From Massilia phosphatilytica (GTDB lineage Bacteria > Pseudomonadota > Gammaproteobacteria > Burkholderiales > Burkholderiaceae_D), in assembly GCF_002968015.1 (NCBI RefSeq), contig NZ_PUIP01000014.1, forward strand, positions 153,929-217,928: a stretch of 64,000 nt of DNA, written 5' to 3'. This document shows positions 53,455 through 62,144 of the stretch, one piece after another. Each line of letters begins with the position of its first letter. Positions within the stretch are counted from its first letter, which is position 1. Position numbers and translations under genes: made by a program. The notes under the pieces were generated by a model, which was given only the letters and a program-made list of their open reading frames with translations, was not told where the DNA came from and ran no database searches.

Positions 53455-54021
53455 ATGATGAACTTGAAAAATGTCTTTTCCCACGCGCTGCTGGCGCTGT
53501 CCCTGCTGTCTGGCGCCGCGACCGCGAGCCCGGTCTACCACGTGGCCCTCGACACGGCCGGCACGAGCGGCGATGGCTACATGCAGATCGATTTCCTGCC
53601 GTTCGCCACGAGCGACGTACTGACGGCGACGATCAGCGGCCTGGACGGCGCCTTCACCGGCACGCCGATCCTCGACAACGTCGTGCAATCAGGCGGTTCG
53701 TACACGTTTTCGAGCGACGCGTTCTCGGAATTCTTCCAGTCGATCACGCTCGGCGGCACGTTCGGCTTCGACGTGACGTTCGGCGGCGTGCCGACGGACG
53801 GCGGGAGCGTCGGGCTGTCCGTCAGCCTGATGAACAGCGTGGGCGACTACCTGTCGTTCCAGGCGGCGCAGATCAGCGTCACAGCGGGCGAGCCGCCCCT
53901 GGTCGCGGTCGATCCCGGGTTCGCGACGGTGAATCCGGTGCCGGAGCCGGCGGACTGGCTGATCGTCGCGACCGGCCTCGTCTTGCTGGGGGCGATGCAG
54001 CGCCGTCGATTTATTCGATAA
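53455..54021 (+). CDS. PEP-CTERM sorting domain protein (NF038129-like)
   Basis: The protein has 188 residues. Signal peptide about 1-25 (ALLALSLLSGAATA). The mature part (VYHVALDTAGTSGDGYMQIDF, then FGFDVTFGG) is a single beta-sandwich type domain resembling the small PEP-CTERM family I know as NF038129. The C-terminus is a complete sorting signal: NPVPEPADW, a hydrophobic helix, and QRRRFIR. A likely exosortase B substrate. It begins 14 bases after the nuclease stop, so the two are probably cotranscribed. Confidence 0.88.
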   Translation: MMNLKNVFSHALLALSLLSGAATASPVYHVALDTAGTSGDGYMQIDFLPFATSDVLTATISGLDGAFTGTPILDNVVQSGGSYTFSSDAFSEFFQSITLGGTFGFDVTFGGVPTDGGSVGLSVSLMNSVGDYLSFQAAQISVTAGEPPLVAVDPGFATVNPVPEPADWLIVATGLVLLGAMQRRRFIR

Positions 54022-54110
54022 ACATATGAATTTCCAATAGAAATCATATTGTTCAGAGGACTTTGCTTAGTGCATATTCGATCCTGTTGTCGCCGAGACA
54101 AGGATCTTAT

Positions 54111-54794
54111 ATGCGCGCACATGTCCTCGTGGTCGACCCCGACCCAGCCGTCCGCCAGTTACTGGAACTGAACCTGACCCGTGCCGGCCATGACGTCCGC
54201 CTGTGCGGGGACGCCGAGTCGGCGCTCCGCATGGTCGATGCTGCCGTCCCCGACATGCTGTTGCTGGAGTGGGACCTGCCCGGGCAGTCGGGCGAAGCGC
54301 TGATCCGGCGCCTGCACGCGCAGGTGCGCACGCGCGGGATCACCATCATCATGGTGTCCGCGCGGGCAGGGGAGCACGACAAGATCCTCGCGCTGGAATC
54401 CGGTGCCGACGACTACCTGACGAAACCGTTCAACCCGCGTGAGCTGCTGGCCCGGATGCAGGCCGTGCTGCGCCGGCGCGTGCCGCATGCGTCCGTCGAC
54501 GCCGTGCAGATGGCGGGCCTGCACCTCGATCCGTACACACAGCGTGTGGTGGCCGGGGCGGGACCGGTCGCACTGGGGCCCGTCGAATTCCGTTTACTAA
54601 ACTTCCTCATGCACCATCCGGAGCGGGTGCACACGCGCTCCCAATTGCTGGACAAGGTCTGGGGGCGGCACGCGGTCCTCGAGGAGCGCACGGTCGACGC
54701 CCACGTGGGCCGCCTGCGCCACGCGCTGCAGCCGAGCGGCCACCAGGAGCATATCGAGACGGTGCGCGGCACCGGCTACCGCTTCGTCGCCTGA
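54111..54794 (+). CDS. OmpR/PhoB-type response regulator with altered phosphorylation site
   Basis: The protein has 227 residues. ATG 54111 has AAGGATCT at good spacing. The receiver (1-120) resembles PhoB, but the phospho-acceptor is Glu53 (LLLEWDLPG) where PhoB has Asp54, and the acidic pair that binds magnesium is Asp9-Pro10 (VVDPDP) instead of two acids. The conserved Ser and Lys (MVSARA, TKPFNP) remain. The winged-helix DNA-binding domain (about 130-227) is intact: EFRLLNFLMHHPERVHTRSQLLDKVWG and RTVDAHVGRLRHAL. It is therefore probably a phosphorylation-independent regulator. No sensor kinase is beside it; epsA follows after two bases. Confidence 0.9.
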   Translation: MRAHVLVVDPDPAVRQLLELNLTRAGHDVRLCGDAESALRMVDAAVPDMLLLEWDLPGQSGEALIRRLHAQVRTRGITIIMVSARAGEHDKILALESGADDYLTKPFNPRELLARMQAVLRRRVPHASVDAVQMAGLHLDPYTQRVVAGAGPVALGPVEFRLLNFLMHHPERVHTRSQLLDKVWGRHAVLEERTVDAHVGRLRHALQPSGHQEHIETVRGTGYRFVA

Positions 54795-54796
54795 CC

Positions 54797-55540
54797 GTGG
54801 ATCCCGTCGTCATCCTCAGCCGCCAGGAGCAGGAATACCTGCTGTGCGCCATCGAATCCGGCGTACGCGTGGCCGGCCCGCACCAGTTCTTCCTGTGGAC
54901 CCAGGGCCAGGTGCAGGCGCTGCTGCCACACCGGGTGCTCGTGTGCCTGCAGTTCGGTCATGGTGGTGCGCTGGCGCGCCTGGAATGCCTGCACGGCACC
55001 GTGCTGGCGCCCGCGACACACCAGGCGTTGACGGACCCGCACGATGGCCTCGCCCTGCGCCTCGCGCGGCACGGCATGCGGGGCGGACGGTTGCCGGCGG
55101 TGATGGATGCGCACGCGGCGCCGGACGGCCTCGGCGACGATCTCCAGCGGGCGGGATTCGACCATGTGCTCGTGCACGGCACGGGGCCGACGAGCGCGGG
55201 CGGGAGCGTGTTCCTGCTGTTCGGCCTGGCGACGCGGCCGACGGCGCGTCACGCGTATTTCCTGGAGTTGCTGCTGCCGCACCTGCACCTGGCGCTGGGA
55301 CGGCTGCCGGCGGCGCGGACGTCCTTGGACGGGGCGCCGGCACGTGCGCTCTCCGCGCGCGAGACCGAGATCATCGGCTGGCTGAGGGAGGGGAAGAGCA
55401 ATGACGAGATGGGGCGGCTGCTGGGGATCAGCGCACTGACCGTCAAGAACCATTTGCAGCGGATCTACCGCACGCTCGGCGTCAACAACCGCGCGCATGC
55501 GCTGGCGCGCTGCATGGATCTGCAACTGCTGGCGGCGTGA
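54797..55540 (+). CDS. epsA: LuxR-type transcriptional regulator EpsA of XrtB/EPS systems
   Basis: The protein has 247 residues, GTG start two bases after the preceding stop. The N-terminal region (about 1-175) is the EpsA-type domain (LSRQEQEYLLCAIESGVRVAGPHQFFLW), and the C-terminal LuxR/GerE helix-turn-helix is at about 185-240 (LSARETEIIGWLREGKSNDEMGRLLGIS, TVKNHLQRIYRTLGV). EpsA regulators are found with XrtB and eps genes and are presumed to control them. It lies about 7 kb beyond the end of the EPS cluster. Coupling to the pseudo-receiver regulator suggests the two act together, which is my inference. Confidence 0.88.
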   Translation: MDPVVILSRQEQEYLLCAIESGVRVAGPHQFFLWTQGQVQALLPHRVLVCLQFGHGGALARLECLHGTVLAPATHQALTDPHDGLALRLARHGMRGGRLPAVMDAHAAPDGLGDDLQRAGFDHVLVHGTGPTSAGGSVFLLFGLATRPTARHAYFLELLLPHLHLALGRLPAARTSLDGAPARALSARETEIIGWLREGKSNDEMGRLLGISALTVKNHLQRIYRTLGVNNRAHALARCMDLQLLAA

Positions 55541-55541
55541 T

Positions 55542-55802
55542 TCAGGACTGCGGTGCGTCGGCCGCAGCGCGGCGCATGGCTTCGTAGCGGAAGGCTTCGG
55601 CGTTCGCGTCGATGATGCGCAGGCCCTTGCAACCATCGGCCGCGCAATCCGGTGCGGGCGAGTTGGCCGAGGCAACCTGGGCGGCGCTGCCGGTCATCGC
55701 CGCGGTCTGGACCGGCTGGTCGATCTGGGCGCCACTGCCGCAGGCGGCGAGCAGGGTGGCGAGGCTGATGGCGATAACGGTACGGAAAGCGGAGATTTTC
55801 AT
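55542..55802 (-). CDS. Small lipoprotein of unknown function
   Basis: The protein has 86 residues. Signal MKISAFRTVIAISLATLLAAC ends in a clear lipobox with the lipid-anchored cysteine at 21. The mature part has about 65 residues, with one Cys pair (PDCAADGCKG), and no recognisable domain. It converges with epsA, with one base between stops. The ribosome site is poor, and it could be poorly expressed, but the lipoprotein signal is convincing. Confidence 0.7.
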   Translation of the reverse strand: MKISAFRTVIAISLATLLAACGSGAQIDQPVQTAAMTGSAAQVASANSPAPDCAADGCKGLRIIDANAEAFRYEAMRRAAADAPQS

Positions 55803-56276
55803 GATTTAGGGCAACGCAAAACTCATCGATGCGTCACTGTAGCGTCCGTTTTTCCGTAGCTCAATAAAATTTTTGTTATTTTCGTGCAAATATTATCATT
55901 CCGAAAGATTTTCACGTGGAAATAAGCGAAGATGAGCGATGATGTTAGGAAATATCCTTGGGGGAAACTTTAAATGCACCTGAGGAAAAAATCGCTTAAA
56001 AACGACAGAAATGCTTCTTCACTTAACGAAAAAACATAAAGGATTTCACACAAATAACGCGGTATGCTACGCAGGCCGCCCATCCTCGACCCCAGGGATG
56101 GGGGAAACGATTGCTGCGAGTGTTCAGGCAAGCCGAACGCGGTTAAAATTTTGCGAGCAAGAAATCCGTTTGCGGTACGACCGACGATCGATGCGGGAAA
56201 ATGATTTGTCGCCATGACGGGGCCATGGTAGCCTTCATAAAAGGCTTTACACTAAAGCAATAGAGGAGTCGGTTGG
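55803..56276. other. AT-rich intergenic region with hairpins before the secretion operon
   Basis: No convincing gene is seen in these 474 bases between the divergent lipoprotein and gspG. The left half is AT-rich. The right half contains CCCATCC/GGATGGG (56079-56102, 10-base loop) and then a smaller hairpin with arms GTTC/GAAC near 56119-56135. A weak promoter TTGTCG (56205) with TAGCCT 17 bases on is possible. The structures could belong to a leader RNA of the secretion operon or to a small RNA. Confidence 0.45.
56079..56102. repeat. Hairpin in the gspG upstream region
   Basis: Perfect 7-bp stem CCCATCC/GGATGGG enclosing a 10-base loop, followed by GGGAAACG. It lies about 175 bases before gspG. 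Not followed by a T-run. Confidence 0.4.
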
Positions 56277-56720
56277 ATGTATCGTGTGCAGAACCAGGAC
56301 ACCGCCGCGCGGGTCCGCCAGGCTGGTTTTACCCTGCTTGAACTCTTGGTAGTTATCGTTATCATCGGTTTGCTGGCGGCCTACGTCGGGCCCAAGTATT
56401 TCTCGCAACTGGGCAAATCCGAGGTCACCGTCGCCAAGGCCCAGATCGAGGCGTTCGAAAAATCGCTGGACACCTACCGCCTCGACGTCGGCCGCTATCC
56501 GACGACGGAAGAGGGCCTGAACGCGTTGCTCACGGCACCGTCCACGGCGTCTGCCAAGTGGAACGGTCCCTACCTGAAGAAAGGCGTCCCGCTCGACCCG
56601 TGGGGCCATGCCTACCAGTACCGCGCGCCCGGCACGAAGGGCGAGTATGAAATCGTCTCGCTCGGCAAGGACGGCCAGCCGGGCGGTGAAGGCGAGAACG
56701 CCGACATTACCTCCCAATAA
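56277..56720 (+). CDS. gspG: Type II secretion-like major pseudopilin GspG
   Basis: The protein has 147 residues. A short basic leader of 17 residues is followed by the prepilin peptidase site G17|F18 (AGFTLLELLVVIVIIGLLAA) with the conserved Glu22 (fifth residue of the mature chain). The C-terminal domain has the GspG pattern DVGRYPTTEEGLNALLTAP, GPYLKKGVPLDPWGHAYQY and a calcium-binding-type end. It would polymerise into the periplasmic pseudopilus. GAGGAG lies upstream of ATG 56277. It heads an operon with gspF, gspE and secretin but no other minor pseudopilins in view. Confidence 0.93.
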   Translation: MYRVQNQDTAARVRQAGFTLLELLVVIVIIGLLAAYVGPKYFSQLGKSEVTVAKAQIEAFEKSLDTYRLDVGRYPTTEEGLNALLTAPSTASAKWNGPYLKKGVPLDPWGHAYQYRAPGTKGEYEIVSLGKDGQPGGEGENADITSQ

Positions 56721-56741
56721 CGCTTCCCGCCTGTCGCTCCC

Positions 56742-57925
56742 ATGCAGTTCGCGGTCCGCACCCTTGCGCCCGACATGCGCATCGCCAGCGTGCTCGTCGA
56801 TGCCCTCGACGAGGCGGACGCGCGCCGCCAGGTCGAGGCGCGCGGCTTGTTCGTCAGCGCGATCGAACCCGTGCAGGCGCCGCTGCTGCGCCGCCAGCGT
56901 GGCGGCAAGCTGTCGCTCGTGCTGTTCAGCCAGGAGTTGCTGGCGCTGCTGACGGCGGGCCTGGGCATCGTCGAAGGCCTGGAAGCGCTGCTGGAAAAGG
57001 AAGCCAGTCCCGCCACGCGGGGCGTGCTGGAACGGCTGCTCGCCGGCCTGCGCGAAGGCAAGCGCCTCTCCACCGTGATGGCCGCGCAGCCCGCGCTGTT
57101 CCCGCCGCTGTACGTGGGCATCGTGCGCGCGGCCGAAGGCACGAGCGACCTGCCGCGCGCGCTCGAACGCTACATCGAATACCAGCAGCGCATCGACACC
57201 GTGCGGGCCAAGGTCGTCAGCGCGTCCATCTACCCAGCGATACTGCTGCTCGTGGGCGGCGGCGTGAGCATTTTTCTGATGTCGTACGTCGTGCCGCGCT
57301 TCGCCGAGGTCTACCAGGGCGCGGGCCGCAACCTGCCGTGGATGTCACGCATGATGCTCGACTGGGGCCAGTTCGCCGGCCGCCACGCGGGGGGACTCCT
57401 CATCGGCTTCGCGGCCTTCGTGGCGCTTGCCGCCTGGGCCATCCGTCGTGCGCTGAAGCGGGGCGGCGCCGCGCGGCTGCTGGCGAAGCTGCCCGGCATC
57501 GGCGAACGGGCCCGCATCTACGAACTCTCGCGCCTGTACCTTACCCTGGGCATGCTCAACGAAGGCGGCATCACGCTCGTCAATGCGATCGATACCGTGC
57601 AGGGCATGGTGTCGCCCGGTATCGCCGGCGGCCTGAAGGCGGCACGCACCGCGATCGAGGCGGGGCGGCCGCTGTCCGATGCGTTCGAGGCGAACGGCCT
57701 CACGACGCCGATCTCGCTGCGCATGCTGCGCGTGGGCGAGCGCACGGGCGCGATGGGCACGATGCTCACGCGCTCGGCCGCGTTCTACGACGGCGAGATC
57801 GGCCGCTGGATCGACCGTTTCACGCGCACCTTCGAACCCCTGCTGATGGCCGCCATCGGCCTCGTCGTCGGCGCCATCGTCGTGCTGCTGTACATGCCCA
57901 TTTTCGACCTCGCCGGAGACATGTC

Positions 57926-57929
<4 letters not shown>
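56742..57929 (+). CDS. gspF: Type II secretion system F family inner membrane protein
   Basis: The protein has 395 residues. It has two tandem T2SSF domains (LFSQELLALLTAGLGIVEGLEALL near 65 and LSRLYLTLGMLNEGGITLVNAI near 265) and three membrane segments (about 165-185, 220-240, 370-390). It forms the inner membrane platform that works with the GspE ATPase to build the pseudopilus. No prepilin peptidase gene is in view. The stop overlaps the GTG start of gspE. Confidence 0.9.
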
Positions 57930-59609
<1,680 letters not shown>

Positions 59610-59617
<8 letters not shown>

Positions 59618-60428
59618 TGGTTTCAAGTCGAGCTTTGGCCAATCGCTGCGCATCGGCATCGCACCGGACGCGCTGGCGCTCGTGCGCACCAGTATCTGGC
59701 CGCACGAGCGCGCGCGCCTGCTCGGCCAGGTGGCGGCGACGGGCAGCGACCCGGTGTCGCTGGGCGCGGCGCTGGGCATGCTGTTGGGCGAGCACGACGT
59801 GGCCGGCCTGCCGGTGACGGTGGTGCTGGCCGACGACCTCGCGCGCCTGTGGCAGGTGGCGCCGCCGGAAGGGGCGACGCGCCTCGCCGACCTGGAAGCG
59901 GCTGCCATGCTGCGCTTCCAGTCGCTGTTCGGCGGAGGTGCCGGGTGGACGATCAGCGCAGACTGGGATGCGGTACGGCCGTTCCTCGCGGCCGCGCTGC
60001 CGGTTTCCCTGCTCGAACAACTGACGACGGCCGCGTCTTCCCAGCGCTTCAGGCTGGTCGAGATCGTGCCGCAATTCGTCGCCGCGCTGAACCGGTACCG
60101 CCGCACGCGCCGCGTGGGCGCATGGTTCGGCGTCGTGCACGGCGGCGTATTGAGTGTTGCCGCGTTCGACGGCGACCTGCTCGCGGCCGTGCGCACGGCG
60201 CCGATCCCGCCGGGCGCGGACCGCGACTGGCTCGAGGGCCACGTGGCGCGCGAGGCGTTGCGCGTGGGACTGTCGCGGCCGGAGCGCCTGCAGATCTGCG
60301 GCCCGGCGCCGAAGGGCTGGGCGAGCAGTGCGGGCCGGCTGAAATTCGCCTGCACCCTGTTCGAGGACGAGACCGATCCGCTGTGGCCGGATTGCGCGCG
60401 GCTCGCGCTGACGGGGAGGGCGCCATGA
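59610..60428 (+). CDS. PilM/GspL-like actin-fold assembly protein
   Basis: The protein has 272 residues. No strong family motif is evident. It overlaps the gspE stop by eight bases and stands where GspL or PilM genes occur. RIGIAPDALALVR near 14 and a mid-protein LPVTVVLADDLARLW stretch are compatible with the PilM/GspL cytoplasmic actin-like fold. No membrane segment is seen, unlike full GspL, so it is more PilM-like. The next two genes look like PilN and PilO, which supports the reading. Function is inferred mostly from order. Confidence 0.65.
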
Positions 60429-60976
60429 GGAAGGTCCATATCGATTTCGCGCCGCCGAGCCTCGCGCGCACGTGGCACCGCGCACCGCGCGGGACGTGGA
60501 GCCTGCTGGTCGTCGCCCTCGGGCTGGCGGGGCCGCTGGCCAGCAGCGTCGCGCAATACCGCAGCCTGCAGCGCGTGGAGGCAGAGCGGACGGCGCAGGT
60601 CGCGCAGGCGCAGGCACGCGCGGTCGCGCGCGCGCCCGTCGCGGCGCCGGCGCGCACGGTGCCGCCCGCGCAGGCCGGCGCCGTGAACGCGTCCGTGCAG
60701 CAGCTCAACCTCCCGTGGCGCGGCCTGCACGACGCCGTCCAGGCGGCGACACCCGCCACCATCGCGTTGCTGGCGCTGGAACCGGACGCGAAGCGCAGCA
60801 GCGTGCGCATCACGGCCGAAGCGAAGAACAGCGACGACATGATCGCCTACGTCGAGGCGCTGCAGCACATCGAGTGGTTCAGCACCGTCCTGCTGGCGCG
60901 CCACGAGATCAACGAACAGGATCCGAACCGGCCGATCCGCTTCCAGGTCGATGCGCAGTGGAGGGGAGCGCGATGA
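60425..60976 (+). CDS. PilN-like inner membrane assembly protein
   Basis: The protein has 183 residues. A basic N-terminus is followed by one membrane segment (LLVVALGLAGPLASSVA, about 26-42), a short coiled coil rich in Ala/Gln/Arg, and a C-terminal ferredoxin-like domain (LHDAVQAATPATIALLALEPDAKRSSVRITAEAKN, then MIAYVEAL). This is the PilN topology. It overlaps both neighbours by four bases, so the unit is translationally coupled. Confidence 0.75.
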   Translation: MRKVHIDFAPPSLARTWHRAPRGTWSLLVVALGLAGPLASSVAQYRSLQRVEAERTAQVAQAQARAVARAPVAAPARTVPPAQAGAVNASVQQLNLPWRGLHDAVQAATPATIALLALEPDAKRSSVRITAEAKNSDDMIAYVEALQHIEWFSTVLLARHEINEQDPNRPIRFQVDAQWRGAR

Positions 60977-61554
60977 AGACGGCGCTGACGTCACCGATGC
61001 TGCGCCTGCGCATCATGCTGCTGCGCGTGAATCCGCTCGTGCTGGCGGCGGGCATCCTCGTCCTCGTCATGGCGGGCGCGCTGGCGTGGACCCTGCACGC
61101 CGTGTGGACGATGGAACGCGCGCAGGCTGCCCGCGACGCGCAGGCGAAACAGAAAGCGCAGGGCGCGCCGGCGGTCGCGCCGGAACCCGCGCCGGCGCCC
61201 GCGCAGGCCCCGGACAACCTGGCCGCGTTCTACGGCGCCCTGGGCGCGCGCGGCAGCGCCGAGCAGCAGGTCAAGACGCTGTTCAGCCTCGCGACCAAGT
61301 CGGGCCTCGTGCTGCGCCAGGGCGAATACAAGGCGGGCTACGACCGCAACGCGAAGGTCTACACGTACCAGGTCAACCTGCCCGTGAAAGGCAGCTATGC
61401 GGCGATCTGGCAGTTCGCGATGGCGGCGCTGCGCACGATCCCGTTCGCGTCGCTGGACGAGATCACGTTCCACCGCGACGCCATCGGCGATGCGACGGTG
61501 GAGGCGCGCCTGAAGCTGACCTTGTACCTGCGTGACGGGACGGATCCGTCATGA
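60973..61554 (+). CDS. PilO/GspM-like inner membrane assembly protein
   Basis: The protein has 193 residues. One N-terminal membrane segment (VLAAGILVLVMAGALAWTL, about 23-41), a coiled-coil plus Ala/Pro-rich linker (about 50-80), then a PilO-like domain (LFSLATKSGLVLRQGEYKAGYD; VYTYQVNLPVKGSYAAIWQF; LDEITFHRD). PilO/GspM partners the PilN-like protein to connect the inner membrane platform with the secretin. Start overlaps the preceding stop. Confidence 0.78.
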   Translation: MKTALTSPMLRLRIMLLRVNPLVLAAGILVLVMAGALAWTLHAVWTMERAQAARDAQAKQKAQGAPAVAPEPAPAPAQAPDNLAAFYGALGARGSAEQQVKTLFSLATKSGLVLRQGEYKAGYDRNAKVYTYQVNLPVKGSYAAIWQFAMAALRTIPFASLDEITFHRDAIGDATVEARLKLTLYLRDGTDPS

Positions 61555-62144
61555 AGAAGACCGACATCAAGCCGCGCCACGCGATCCTCGCGCTGGCCCT
61601 TGTCGGCGCGGCGCTGCTGGCCGCGTTCGGCGACCGGGCGCCGGAGGAGACGATCGCGGAGCCGGTCGAGCGTCCGGCCGCGAAGGCCGCGCTCGTGCGC
61701 ACGGCCGTCCCTGCACCCGTGCCCGTCGTACCCGTTGCGAAGGCAAGCGATGCGCCCGCGGGACCGCCGATCCTCGCACTGGTGCCGCGCGACGATCTGA
61801 TCGGCGACAGCGACGCCGCGTTCGGCCAGGGGCAGAATGGCGCCGGTCCGTTCGCGCACCAGGACTGGACGCCGCCGCCCCCGCCGCCTCCGCCGCCGCA
61901 ACCCGCGCCGCCCCCGCCGCCACCGACCGCGCCGCCGCTGCCGTTCACCTTCATCGGCAAGTCCGTCGGCGACGGCGTGTGGGAGGTCTACCTGGCGCGC
62001 GGCGACCGCACGTACGTCGTGCGCGAGAAGGGGGCCGTGATCGACGGGACGTACCGCGTCGAGTCCATCGCGCCGCCGGTCCTGACCCTGACCTACCTGC
62101 CGCTGAACCAGGTTCAACAGCTCAATATTGGAGTATTCGATTGA
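61551..62144 (+). CDS. Proline-rich inner membrane protein of the secretion operon
   Basis: The protein has 197 residues. One membrane segment or signal near the N-terminus (AILALALVGAALLAAF). The middle (about 105-130) is almost pure proline (runs of nine and six), a stiff spacer across the periplasm. The C-terminal domain (LPFTFIGKSVGDGVWEVYLARGDRTYVVREKG) is like the periplasmic region of GspC/PilP-type proteins that bind a secretin. RAST-type annotation calls similar genes a 'secretion system X translation initiation factor', which I would not trust as a function. It overlaps neighbours on both sides. Confidence 0.7.
   Translation: MKKTDIKPRHAILALALVGAALLAAFGDRAPEETIAEPVERPAAKAALVRTAVPAPVPVVPVAKASDAPAGPPILALVPRDDLIGDSDAAFGQGQNGAGPFAHQDWTPPPPPPPPPQPAPPPPPPTAPPLPFTFIGKSVGDGVWEVYLARGDRTYVVREKGAVIDGTYRVESIAPPVLTLTYLPLNQVQQLNIGVFD

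Noticed and set aside
56041..56160. Cyclic di-GMP (GEMM) riboswitch before gspG
   Set aside because: The conserved core of either c-di-GMP riboswitch class is not present, only simple hairpins.
56011..56217. Small plus-strand open frame before gspG
   Set aside because: No ribosome site, no motif, and it runs through hairpins; more likely non-coding.
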